From CAVQRC01 sp963715045 (GTDB lineage: Bacteria; Planctomycetota; Planctomycetia; Pirellulales; Lacipirellulaceae): a stretch of 64,000 bases of DNA. Position numbers and translations under genes: made by a program. The DNA lies in the NCBI GenBank assembly GCA_963715045.1, contig CAVQRC010000014.1:1-64000 (forward strand), written 5' to 3'. Positions 8,322-16,777 of this stretch are shown here, piece after piece. The notes under the pieces are model-generated. The model saw only the letters and a program-made list of their open reading frames with translations, ran no database searches and was not told the origin of the DNA. How positions within the stretch are numbered: position 1 is the first letter of the stretch; each line of letters starts with the position of its first letter.

Positions 8322-9740
8322 TCAAGCTTCCTCTATCAGCTCGAGTTGCAGTCTCTCGCACAGCTCCGTCACCGGGGCCCTGAGGTCACCGTAGAACGTG
8401 ACGCGGTGCCATCCCATTCGCCAGTTTTCGGCGAGCTTCTCGATGTCCCCCTTGACGTTCGCTTCCAGCTTCGTTCGGCACGCCATGTCGCTGGGGTTGT
8501 TGCCCGCAGTCTTCGCTTGATGAAACAACACCTGGCGCGAAACGGGATTGATCTCGAGCGTCGTGGTCATGTAGCCGGCGGGCAACAACGATTGAATGGC
8601 CGCCCCTTTGCGATCTTCGGAGTGATTGCGGATTCGGTAGGCATTTTCAGGTCCCGCGGGGCCGAAAGGTTTTGTCATCGCGACGCAGTGGGCGTAGATG
8701 ATCCGGCTCTTGGAGGTATCGATTACCGGATCGGAGATGAATCCCGGCCGGTTTACCAACGCGCCCATGGAAGCCATGGTCAGCGCCGACATCTGGTCCG
8801 CCTCGCAACCGCCCACCAATCCCTCGTTGTTGAACTCCGAGAACCCCAGGCACGGGTACGCCTTGAGATGTCCGCCATAGAATCCGCCCAAGCAGTTGAT
8901 TGAGATCCCAGTCGCATCGTAGTGGCGGATCAGGTTTTTCATGCCGACGTACATCGCGCCGGAAGCCAATACGTCATCGCGACGCGGTTCGACCGTCTCC
9001 TCGGCGTTTGCCATCCAGCGATCCGCAAAGGCGTCGGCGGCTTCCCGGTCGGCCAGTTCGTACGCCGCGGCAAGCTCCTCAAATGCAACAGGGATGAACG
9101 TCAGACCGACTACTTGCTTCGCCGCGTTACGGAAAGCGTCGCCGCCCCAGCCGCCGCCGACGACCAACAGCCGCGTGTCGCGCAGTCTTGCCAGCGCTTC
9201 CTCAAGGTCGCTCGCCAAGACCGGATCGTCCTGACACAACCAGTCATCGACGCTCGGCGTCCGCTCGCGGCGCGTATCGCGAAACGCCGCGGCAACTGCC
9301 GCCGAGGCGCGGCCCTCTCCGAGCAACGCGAAGCAGCGTGCCGACGCCACGAGGTCTTCGTCGTTGGAAGAGGAAACCCAGTCGACGTGCTCATGCTGCG
9401 CCCGAATCGCGCCGGTGCACGTGAGGAACATCCCCGAACCGCCGAACAGGTTGTCGACCACAAGCGTGGGCTTGCCCGTCGCGCACAGGTCGTCGAACTT
9501 GTATTCCCAGCCCAATCCCAGCAGACAGATGATGTAGCCGTCCACCTCGCTGTCTTGTGAAAGGATGCCGGACTGCTCAACCGATTGGTCGACGACCCGA
9601 GCTGGGAGAAATTGCACGTTCGCAACGCCCCGGGCGAGCACGCTCAGGATCTGCCGTTCCCGCGCGGAGTAATCGTAGCCCACGTTGGGCCAGGTTGGTC
9701 GGTCGTTTCGAGGCTGGCAGAAGACGATGCGAACTCGCAC
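8322..9740 (-). CDS. FucI/AraI-fold sugar isomerase-like protein with upstream Tat signal
   Basis: The open frame is 472 residues. The C-terminal half carries ISINCLGGFY, YPCLGFSEFNNEGLVGGCEA and MTTTLEINP, matching the L-fucose/L-arabinose isomerase C-terminal-domain family. Directly upstream, one base out of frame, lies a Tat signal (SRRRFLAGCAGCAVSAG, around 9790-9850) that would join after a single-base correction near 9845, placing the real start near 9860-9900. So it appears to be an exported or membrane-anchored homologue, not a classic cytoplasmic isomerase. The metal ligands (Glu/Asp/His) cannot be assigned with certainty. A second homologue is divergent at 10338-11774. Confidence 0.75.
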   Translation of the reverse strand: MRVRIVFCQPRNDRPTWPNVGYDYSARERQILSVLARGVANVQFLPARVVDQSVEQSGILSQDSEVDGYIICLLGLGWEYKFDDLCATGKPTLVVDNLFGGSGMFLTCTGAIRAQHEHVDWVSSSNDEDLVASARCFALLGEGRASAAVAAAFRDTRRERTPSVDDWLCQDDPVLASDLEEALARLRDTRLLVVGGGWGGDAFRNAAKQVVGLTFIPVAFEELAAAYELADREAADAFADRWMANAEETVEPRRDDVLASGAMYVGMKNLIRHYDATGISINCLGGFYGGHLKAYPCLGFSEFNNEGLVGGCEADQMSALTMASMGALVNRPGFISDPVIDTSKSRIIYAHCVAMTKPFGPAGPENAYRIRNHSEDRKGAAIQSLLPAGYMTTTLEINPVSRQVLFHQAKTAGNNPSDMACRTKLEANVKGDIEKLAENWRMGWHRVTFYGDLRAPVTELCERLQLELIEEA

Positions 9741-10012
9741 CTTACGATTCTGAGTCGTTGCCGCCGTGAGCGTTTGCGTGTCAAGCAGTGTCCCTGCGGA
9801 AACGGCGCACCCTGCGCATCCAGCCAGAAAACGACGCCGCGTGACGTGGCAGCATCCACAGCCGGATCGATAGACGAATTGTTGACTTTGGCGTCGTCAT
9901 GGCTTACTCCGTGCTCGCGAGCGAACGATTGTGAGGTGGGGTGGCGAGCTCAAGGCCCTTGGACGCTTGGCGTACGGTTTAGTGGCCTGACGCGCCGGAA
10001 GGTGGGAGTGTC

Positions 10013-10282
10013 TTAAACAACAAACGGCTGCAATTTCTGTGCCTTTTTCGTCCATGATCGATCCCGCCAGCGCGCACCTGACCGAGCGTCCGTTACGCGT
10101 ATGGTTGGCTCGATGCGACCGTCGGGCCTGGGGCCGACGTTCAATAGCAGGTTGCCGTCGCCGCCGAGAGTTCGCTGCAACCTGGTCTCCTCGACGAAAC
10201 GAACTTCGGTGACGCTTCGGCCGCTTGGGCACGCGAGTTGCTGCGGTACGAGCCTGCCTTCATTCCTTGGAGAAGCTTTCAT
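10013..10282 (-). pseudogene. Relic of a GH29 alpha-L-fucosidase C-terminal region
   Basis: The minus-strand frame contains GGDGNLLLNVGPRPDGRIEP, the highly conserved end of the GH29 fucosidase catalytic barrel. The expected following helix (a W-x-D-x-x-G-E-x-I type segment) is only faintly visible, in another frame (MDEKGTEI). Upstream catalytic parts are missing, so this is a fragment. Its position between two FucI-fold genes suggests the area once served fucose-containing glycans. Confidence is limited because only about 20 residues are diagnostic. Confidence 0.5.
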
Positions 10283-10337
10283 TCCTTGGAGAGGCTCCCA
10301 GGCATCCGACGGTCACTCTAGAAAAAAGGGCTTGGCG

Positions 10338-11774
10338 ATGTGTGAACACTGCACGAGAAGGACGTTTCTGGAAACGGGTGCCGTCGGCGGACTGCTGCTG
10401 GCGGGTGGTCCTATCGGAACGTATGGGCGGGCTGCCGAATCGCGACCATCGCAAGCGCGTGGCAAATCGCGGATCTGCGTGATCTTCACAGGTCAGCCGC
10501 AGCCGGAAGATCGCAACTGGGGCGTCGATGCCAGGCAGATCGAGGCCGTCAAAGCACGGCTTGCCGAGGTGGAGAAGACGTTGGGAAATGTCGAGTTGGT
10601 GGTGGGGCAGGCGCGGAGCCCCGAGGAGACACAGGCATTGCTGGAGAAGTCTGGCTCGGAAGCGCCCGTCCTGGCGATTAACGTGGAGAACTTCGCCCTC
10701 ACGCGCGTCGTGGCACCGATTCTCGAGGCGGGACGCGCGCTGGCCGTATTCGCGCTGCCGGCAAGCGGCCATGATTGGATGTATGCGCCGCGATGGCGCC
10801 GAGAGGGTCATCACGTTGCACTTCTGACGAGCAGTGACCTCGACGAGTTGGAGCGCGCGGTGCGTCTGCTGCGAGTGGTTCCCATGATGAGGAAGACCCG
10901 GATTCTGCTCTTCCCACCAGCCCGTGGCACGAAGGCGGCGTGCTCTCCTGAAGAGGTCAAGAGGCAACTGGGTGCCGAAGTGGTCGCCGTCACGCCGCAG
11001 GAATTCGACGAGCTGATCAGGACTGCAGATGAAGAGGCGGTGCGAGCCGAAGTCGAAGCCTGGACCCGAGGCGCGAAACAGATCCTCGAACCAACGACAG
11101 AAGACATCGAGAAAGCGTCCCGTGTCAGCGTCGCTTTAGACCACCTGGTACGCAGGGAGAAAGCCGATGGATTGGCCATCGGATCCTGCATGGGCTGGTT
11201 GCCACGCGGGTTTCCTTGTCTGGGCTTCGCACGTCTTCGCGACTGCGGTATACCGGCGGCGTGCGAGGGCGACATGGACTCGTTGCTGACGATGCTGCTA
11301 TTCCAGTACGCCATCGAGCGTCCTGGTTTTCAGGGTAACGCGACCTTCGACACGGCGTGTGATGCCCTCTGGACTGCCCACTGCACGGCACCTTTGAAGA
11401 TGGAGGGTCCCAACGGGGAAGAGGCTCCGTACCTGCTGCGCGGACACTCCGAGGTTGCGGGCAGCGGCTGCGTGCCCGAGGTGCAATACCGCAGGGGCCA
11501 AGTGATCACGCGGGCCAAGCTGGTCAACCTGGATACGATCCTGGCTTCCACGGGCGAGATCATCGACGTTCCGGAGAAGTCCGTGCACGGCTGTCGCACG
11601 CAGATCGTTACCAGAGTACGCGACGCGGCCAAGATGGCAGCCGACTGGAGCAGCACGCTGGACACGGAGGATGCCATGACGCTTCTGCACCGCGTGGTTT
11701 ATTACGGCGACCACCTGGAGACCTCGCGGCACCTGGCCCACTTGATGGGGCTGAAGGTCCTCGAGGAGGGTTAA
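10338..11774 (+). CDS. Tat-exported FucI-fold sugar isomerase-like protein
   Basis: Start at 10338, chosen because it yields a Tat signal: CTRRTFLETGAVGGLLLAGG. The mature protein of about 440 residues has an N-terminal Rossmann-like part (RICVIFTGQPQPEDRN) and a C-terminal part with ADGLAIGSCMGW, FPCLGFARLRDCGIPAACEG and LLRGHSEVAGSG, the pattern of L-fucose/arabinose isomerase C-terminal domains. It is only distantly similar to its divergent neighbour, with the shared motif xPCLGF-x6-G-x2-(A/G)xCE. Export is unexpected for a sugar isomerase, so a periplasmic sugar-binding or new catalytic role is possible. Confidence 0.75.
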   Translation: MCEHCTRRTFLETGAVGGLLLAGGPIGTYGRAAESRPSQARGKSRICVIFTGQPQPEDRNWGVDARQIEAVKARLAEVEKTLGNVELVVGQARSPEETQALLEKSGSEAPVLAINVENFALTRVVAPILEAGRALAVFALPASGHDWMYAPRWRREGHHVALLTSSDLDELERAVRLLRVVPMMRKTRILLFPPARGTKAACSPEEVKRQLGAEVVAVTPQEFDELIRTADEEAVRAEVEAWTRGAKQILEPTTEDIEKASRVSVALDHLVRREKADGLAIGSCMGWLPRGFPCLGFARLRDCGIPAACEGDMDSLLTMLLFQYAIERPGFQGNATFDTACDALWTAHCTAPLKMEGPNGEEAPYLLRGHSEVAGSGCVPEVQYRRGQVITRAKLVNLDTILASTGEIIDVPEKSVHGCRTQIVTRVRDAAKMAADWSSTLDTEDAMTLLHRVVYYGDHLETSRHLAHLMGLKVLEEG

Positions 11775-12213
11775 CCGTGGCCGAACTGTGGCCTGGATAG
11801 GGATGAGCAGTTCCGCCCACCGCCTGTGCGGAGGTGCGCACTTTCCGTCAAGCGAATGGCCCTTTGGGATTGCGGCTTGGTGATCCGTCCCATGGCCTAC
11901 TGCCGCAGCAACAAGCTCGACTCCATGGTGCCGCCCCCGTGCAGGCGCCGGCGATAGTCCGGCGGCGCGTGCATGTCGATCTGACTCCCGACCGCGGGAG
12001 AACGGAACTTGCCTGGTGCACTGTCAATCTTCGAATTAAGGGTTCGCTTGCGCGACGAGCCTGAATCCTCGCATGCAACCGCAGCTCCGAGTCCTGATCC
12101 CGGAGCCCTGATAACTGATCCCCGACGCCTGATAGACCCTCATCCTTAATCTGGACAGAGCACTAGGCAGAATTCCGGTCCTGCCCATTCCGGAGCAGCG
12201 TTCGGTCCAGAAG
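11775..12213. other. Intergenic region with planctomycete-type dispersed repeat
   Basis: No gene supported. Positions 12044-12160 hold GGTTCGCTTGCGCGACGAGC, then GAGTCCTGATCCC, several CCTGAT and CCCCGA units, and AGAGCACTAGGCAG. The same string of motifs recurs in the same orientation at 51660-51757. Confidence 0.55.
12044..12160. repeat. Dispersed repeat, copy 1 (partner at 51660-51757)
   Basis: Shared landmarks with the partner, in the same order: GGTTCGCTxGCGCGACGAGC, CTCCGAGTCCTGATCCC, degenerate CCTGAT(A/C)CCCGAC units, and AGAGCACTAGG. The central part is a simple degenerate array of CTGATCC-like units, which explains the length difference. Confidence 0.55.
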
Positions 12214-12546
12214 TCAGCGTCCAGACACCAGAAGATCGCCTGCAATGATCGCTAACAGAACTGCACCCGCTACGACATACGCGATTGCAGAGCTGGCCCA
12301 AATACGAGCGAGCGCGAACGAGCAAGAAAACGCGGTCATCCAGACCAGGATGCACGCTACGTTGAACCTGTGGTGCGCTATTTCTGGAATCACAGCCTTG
12401 CGACGGCACTCATCGCAGAGAAAGGCATTCCCGAGCTTTCTGTCAAAAACCAAATGCTTAGGTTGGGTGATGCGACAACTTTCGCAAAGTGGCGGAACCT
12501 GGCGATGGCTTTTTCCACCCAACAACTTGCCCGTTCTGACAAACAT
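12214..12546 (-). CDS. Small zinc-ribbon membrane protein
   Basis: A 110-residue protein not assigned to a named family. The N-terminal half has two CxxC knuckles (LCESCRITQ and FLCDECRRKAV), suggesting a zinc ribbon. The C-terminal half has two transmembrane helices (VACILVWMTAFSCSFALA and AIAYVVAGAVLLAIIAG) with a short turn between them. This architecture is plausible for a real protein, but no strong ribosome site is visible and the gene lies in a repeat-rich region. Confidence 0.5.
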   Translation of the reverse strand: MFVRTGKLLGGKSHRQVPPLCESCRITQPKHLVFDRKLGNAFLCDECRRKAVIPEIAHHRFNVACILVWMTAFSCSFALARIWASSAIAYVVAGAVLLAIIAGDLLVSGR

Positions 12547-12589
12547 TTGTCGCGAGAATCCCGTATGATTCCGAGCAATTTCCTTCGCG

Positions 12590-12812
12590 TGATGTTATGG
12601 CAACCGCACAGTCTTAAAGCCGATCCCAAAACTGGTTCCAGCAACCGAATTCCTCGGCCGTGGGAGGAGTCCCCCAGTTTCTCGGATAGGCTCTTATACA
12701 TTCTTCGGCACTCTTTCGCCAGCAACCTCGCCCGCCACGGCTCCGAGCAGTACAAGATCGACCAGTTGATGGGCTTCAATCAATCACTGAGTTGTGTTCG
12801 CCAAGACCTGTA
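12590..12812 (+). pseudogene. Relic of a tyrosine recombinase catalytic domain
   Basis: Within a plus-strand frame, 12690-12780 reads LYILRHSFASNLARHGSEQY followed by KIDQLMGF. This matches the conserved H-x-L-R-H box region of tyrosine recombinases, with the first His replaced, but the rest of the catalytic domain is not recognisable and the final Tyr is absent. The frame upstream overlaps a dispersed repeat. It marks a second decayed mobile element in this window. Confidence 0.5.
12613..12664. repeat. Dispersed 52-bp repeat, copy 1 (partner at 40446-40499)
   Basis: The two copies share AGCCGATxCxAAAACTGG, then TCAGCAACCG(G)A(A/T)TT and GGCCGTGG, about 80 percent identical by eye. Here it lies inside the integrase relic; the partner starts at the stop codon of an oxidoreductase gene. 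Confidence 0.5.
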
Positions 12813-12932
12813 ACAAGACGATTGCCATACCCAAGCTCAACGACTTGACGACATTGCGACGGGCAGAGTGTCTCGACCTTTGTGGGCACCGCGCCAATTC
12901 CCGTCTCATCGGGCGCCGGCATCCGGACCGAT

Positions 12933-13358
12933 TCAGTCGATCGTTACCAGAGCGTCGGCCAGCTCGTTGACGTCGGTGGAAGTGCATGGCAGCACGTCGG
13001 CCAAACGATCTCCGGCAGTAGCGACAACCTGGCACAACGCATCGGCGGGATGCCCCACATGCAGGAGACCCGTCAATTCGGCGCACAATTCGTCCAATCC
13101 AGATTGGCGAAGTTGATCCACAATTTGCTGGTCAGCAATGATCGCCGCCATTCGCTCAAACAGCGACACGTAAATCAACATGCCCGTCCCGCCGCCCGTG
13201 TGGTGAACGCGATTGTCGAAGAACACTTCGCGAGAGCGAGCCGCCACGTCGTCACGCATCTCACTTTGCGGCGCGAACAGCCGTCGCAGCCAGCCAACGC
13301 GGCTGCCAATCGTCGCTCCGACGAAGAAGGCGATCAGCATGCCGACGATGAGAATCAC
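12933..13358 (-). CDS. TPM-domain-like membrane protein
   Basis: Starts with a transmembrane helix (LIVGMLIAFFVGATIG), followed by a basic linker and then VHHTGGGTGMLIYVSLFERM and AAIIADQQIVDQL. This is the end-part pattern of TPM (TLP18.3/Psb32/MOLO-1) proteins in which a loop near a membrane helix precedes IIAD. The gene lies just downstream of katG on the same strand. A GTG at 13358 is the first usable start; reading upstream hits a stop at the katG end, so the normally larger N-terminal part of the family may be missing or frameshifted. Function unknown, probably envelope-associated. Confidence 0.55.
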   Translation of the reverse strand: MILIVGMLIAFFVGATIGSRVGWLRRLFAPQSEMRDDVAARSREVFFDNRVHHTGGGTGMLIYVSLFERMAAIIADQQIVDQLRQSGLDELCAELTGLLHVGHPADALCQVVATAGDRLADVLPCTSTDVNELADALVTID

Positions 13359-13424
13359 GATCTGCCAGAACAGCGAAGAGCCGCCCCAACTGTCGGCCTC
13401 GATGTCCTGACGAGGTACCAGGGA

Positions 13425-15407
13425 TCAGGTAGAAAGATCGAAACGATCGAGATTCATCACCTTGTTCCAGGCCGCGACGAAGTCATTGACAAATTTCTGC
13501 TTCGCGTCGTCGCTGGCATAGACTTCCGCGAGGGCTCGCAGTTCGGAGTTCGAACCGAACACGAGATCGACTCGACTACCGGTCCATTTGACGTGACCCG
13601 TCTTGCGGTCGCGTCCCTCATAGACGTCTTCGCGGGTGGGGGACTTCTGCCATTCCGTACTCATGTCGAGCAAGTTCACGAAGAAGTCGTTGGTCAACGT
13701 CTCGGGTTGGTTCGTGAAGACACCAAGGTCGGACTTCTCGAAGTTGGCATTCAGGACCCGCATCCCACCAACGAGCACCGTCAGCTCCGGAGGGGTCAGC
13801 TTCAGCAGGTTGGCCCGATCGACCAGCAACTCCTCTGCCGAGCGCGTGTGTGGGGGACGGAGGTAATTGCGGAATCCGTCCGCAGTCGGTTCAAGCACAG
13901 CAAAAGCTTCGACGTCGGTCATCTCCTGCGACGCGTCGGTGCGCCCGGGCGAGAACGGAACCTCCACTGCGTGCCCGCCTTTCTCGGCCGCTTGCTCAAT
14001 GGCCGCACACCCGCCCAGCACAATCAAATCAGCGAGCGAGACCCTCTTCCCTCCAGACTGCGAGCTGTTGAAATCCTGTTGGATTTTCTCGAGTGCCTGC
14101 AAGACATCTTCCAGATCGTCCGGTTGGTTGACTTCCCAATCTTTCTGCGGAGCGAGGCGAATGCGAGCCCCGTTTGCTCCTCCGCGTTTGTCAGAACCTC
14201 GGAACGTGGACGCCGATGCCCAGGCGGTCGAGACGAGTTGCGAAACGGACAATCCCGCGGCAAGGATCCGACCCTTGAGATCTGCGATATCCTGCTCCCC
14301 GATTAATTCGTGATCAACCACGGGAACCGGATCCTGCCACAACTGGGGCTCAGCAACTTCCGGGCCGAGGCACCGCGAGTGGGGTCCCATGTCGCGATGG
14401 GTCAGCTTGTACCACGCCTTGGCAAAGGCTTCTTCAAACTTCTTCGGGTTCTCGTGGAACCGCTTGGAGATCGGCCCGTAGATCGGATCCATCTTCAATG
14501 CCAGGTCCGTGGTGAACATCATCGGAGCATGCATTTTCGACGGATTGTGAGCATCCGGCACGGTCCCCTGAGCCGATTTGTCCTTGGGCGTCCACTGCCA
14601 CGCACCGGCCGGACTCTTCACCAGTTCCCAGTCGTAGTCGAACAAATTGTTGAAGTAACCGTTGGACCACTCCGTCGGTGTGGAAGTCCATGCTCCTTCC
14701 AGGCCGCTGGTGATGGTGTCGTCTGCGTTGCCGGTTCCAAAAGTGTTTTTCCAGCCGAGACCTTGCTCTTCCAGGCTGGCACCTTCAGGTTCGCGACCGA
14801 CGAATTTACTTGGATCGGCAGCACCATGGGCTTTTCCCAAGGTATGGCCGCCAGCGATGAGCGCCACAGTCTCCTCATCATTCATTGCCATGCGTCCAAA
14901 AGTTTGTCGGATGTCATGGGCTGCGGCGAGAGGATCCGGCTTGCCATTGGGCCCTTCCGGATTGACGTAAATCAAGCCCATCTGGACGGCGGCGAGAGGG
15001 TTCTCGAGTTCTCGATCACCCGAGTAACGCTTATCTCCCAGCCATTCGGTTTCAGGTCCCCAGTTGATATCGTTCTGAGGCTCCCAGACGTCTTCGCGAC
15101 CTCCAGCGAACCCCAGCGTCTTGAAACCCATCGATTCCAGAGCGCAGTTGCCGGCGAAGACCATCAGGTCGGCCCAGGATATTTTTCGACCGTACTTCTG
15201 CTTGATCGGCCAGAGCAGGCGACGCGCTTTGTCGAGGTTGGCGTTGTCGGGCCAACTGTTGAGAGGCGCAAAGCGTTGTGTGCCGTAGCCTGCGCCGCCG
15301 CGTCCGTCGGCGATGCGATACGTGCCTGCGCTGTGCCAGGCCATGCGGATGAACAGTGGCCCATAGTGGCCGTAGTCGGCTGGCCACCAATCCTGGGAAG
15401 TGGTCAT
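13425..15407 (-). CDS. katG: Catalase-peroxidase KatG (N-terminus frameshifted)
   Basis: Bifunctional haem catalase/peroxidase detoxifying H2O2. Visible landmarks are the distal MAWHSAGTYR (Trp-His), YVNPEGPNG with the cross-linked Tyr, GGHTLGKAHG with the proximal His, and the duplicated C-terminal domain ending in LDRFDLST. The 660-residue open frame lacks the normal N-terminus. The missing part is encoded just upstream: NYAEEFKTLDLDALRKDIDA in frame up to about 15475, and DWWPNQLNLDILRQNS one base out of frame to about 15546. Two single-base corrections near 15477 and 15550 would extend the gene to about 15600. A Fur-family regulator lies just upstream, the classic katG-perR arrangement. 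Confidence 0.95.
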   Translation of the reverse strand: MTTSQDWWPADYGHYGPLFIRMAWHSAGTYRIADGRGGAGYGTQRFAPLNSWPDNANLDKARRLLWPIKQKYGRKISWADLMVFAGNCALESMGFKTLGFAGGREDVWEPQNDINWGPETEWLGDKRYSGDRELENPLAAVQMGLIYVNPEGPNGKPDPLAAAHDIRQTFGRMAMNDEETVALIAGGHTLGKAHGAADPSKFVGREPEGASLEEQGLGWKNTFGTGNADDTITSGLEGAWTSTPTEWSNGYFNNLFDYDWELVKSPAGAWQWTPKDKSAQGTVPDAHNPSKMHAPMMFTTDLALKMDPIYGPISKRFHENPKKFEEAFAKAWYKLTHRDMGPHSRCLGPEVAEPQLWQDPVPVVDHELIGEQDIADLKGRILAAGLSVSQLVSTAWASASTFRGSDKRGGANGARIRLAPQKDWEVNQPDDLEDVLQALEKIQQDFNSSQSGGKRVSLADLIVLGGCAAIEQAAEKGGHAVEVPFSPGRTDASQEMTDVEAFAVLEPTADGFRNYLRPPHTRSAEELLVDRANLLKLTPPELTVLVGGMRVLNANFEKSDLGVFTNQPETLTNDFFVNLLDMSTEWQKSPTREDVYEGRDRKTGHVKWTGSRVDLVFGSNSELRALAEVYASDDAKQKFVNDFVAAWNKVMNLDRFDLST

Positions 15408-15925
15408 TAACGCATCGATATCCTTCCGCAGGGCATCCAGATCAAGTGTCTTGAATTCCTCGGCGTAATTGAAGTCTCGCCCATTGGGTTACTCATGGGC
15501 GAATTCTGACGGAGGATGTCCAGGTTCAACTGATTCGGCCACCAGTCATGATTCGAATAGGCCTGCCGCCATGCGATGTCGTTTGATCTGGTTGCGTCTG
15601 CGTGCTGACGTCCGTGGCTGCGGTTCTGCGGTTGCGTTTGTGGTTGCGGCGAAGGTCAATCCTGTCACCGGGCACTTGCCACCGGGCTCTTTCTTTGGCC
15701 CCTGCGATCCCACGGAGCGGGAGTTCGCGGAAGACGCAACCGGTTTTCCACCGTCTCAGTTCAGCCGATTTCGCGGTGGTCTCTGGGCCAGCACCACGCC
15801 GCCATGAGTCGCCATCCAACACTGACGGCGCAAGGCAACAAGCGGACCTGATCTTGTTCCACCAACACGTCGCAGGATGTGTCTTCGAGTGGTCCCGTTT
15901 CGCACGGGGAACCTGTTTACGCTTA

Positions 15926-15937
15926 TTGACATGTCAA
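15926..15937. promoter_or_regulatory. Palindrome upstream of katG, candidate operator
   Basis: A perfect 12-bp palindrome TTGACATGTCAA lies between the fur-family gene and katG, about 300 bases before the katG N-terminal coding. Its position makes it a candidate regulator-binding site, and its left half doubles as a TTGACA -35-like element on either strand. The link to the adjacent regulator is inference. Confidence 0.3.
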
Positions 15938-15999
15938 CTCTCTCAGTCTGGAGATGAAAATGGGTTGGTCTGACTTGAAAACGTCGCTTTGTCGAGTAT

Positions 16000-16438
16000 T
16001 CAGTCGCTGGCCGAATCAGGATTCGCGGCGAGACACTCGGGACATCTGCCCCAGAAGATCACCTCCGCCTCATCGATCTGGAAACCCGAGTCGTCGGCAG
16101 CGGTCAAACACGGGGTGTCGCCGACGGCGCAGTCGACGTCGGCCGTTTTTCCGCAGGTGCGACAGATGACGTGGTGGTGATTGTCACCGACCCGGTCCTC
16201 GTAGCGTGCCGGCGACCCGGCGGGCTGAATGCGGCGAATCAGTCCACTCTCGGACAAGGTCCCAAGAGCGTCGTACACCGCCTGCCGCGAGATCGCACCG
16301 ATCTCTGCCCGAACGTCCACGGCGACATCGTCCGCCGTGCAGTGGGGCCGAGCTCGACACCGCACGCAACACGGCCAGACGTTGGGCCGTAACCTGGAGA
16401 CCATGTTCTCGTAGGAGTTTGGCTGGATCACAAGTCAT
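16000..16438 (-). CDS. Fur-family regulator (PerR-like), frameshifted
   Basis: From ATG at 16438 the frame gives LLREHGLQVTAQRLAVLRAV. After a single-base shift near 16350 the other frame continues with AEIGAISRQAVYDALGTLSE (winged helix), SPARYEDRVGDNHHHVICRT, and two zinc-site pairs CRTC and CPEC, ending at 16000. This is a complete Fur-superfamily repressor of about 146 residues. Its place directly upstream of katG on the same strand points to a PerR-like peroxide sensor rather than an iron regulator; specificity cannot be decided from sequence alone. Confidence 0.8.
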
Positions 16439-16777
16439 CGATTGACTTTAGGCCCAATATTGGACTTTGACAAGAATTTGCCTGAGCCCAATTTGATTGC
16501 GTCAGCCCGCGGCCTTTTCCCTCGAGCACGCGATTTGGCTCAGAATAGCGAGATCGCGGGCGTGGTGGTGATCAAACGCGGCGACACTGTCGATCATGGG
16601 TCGCCGGTCTGTCCGCGACGGTACCGCGGGCAAGGATGGACATCATCCGAGCGTGTTCTTGCAGTGTGGTCCGGAGCGGTATCGAGTGGACCTGGATTCG
16701 ATCCTGAGAGTGCTGTCGCATCTCGTCACCGGGCCTTGACCGTGAAGCACCGGATCCGAGGGTATTTTCAGTTTGTC
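16439..16777. other. Intergenic stretch between Fur-family gene and DUF4914 gene
   Basis: Apart from the candidate promoter near 16445-16473 nothing is supported here. A plus-strand open frame from 16442 runs antisense into the DUF4914 gene and has no recognisable features. Confidence 0.4.
16445..16473 (-). promoter_or_regulatory. Candidate promoter/operator of the Fur-family gene
   Basis: On the minus strand TTGTCA (16468-16473) and TAAAGT (16445-16450) are 17 bases apart. A perfect palindrome CCAATATTGG (16454-16463) fills the spacer, which would allow autoregulation. The -10 lies only 7 bases before the ATG, so the transcript would be nearly leaderless. Confidence 0.35.

Noticed and set aside
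8089..8361. A 90-residue minus-strand gene after the FucI-like gene
   Set aside because: Overlaps the FucI-like 3' end, has no ribosome site and no recognisable feature.
12882..14306. A 474-residue plus-strand open frame
   Set aside because: Antisense to katG and the TPM-like gene; no motif.
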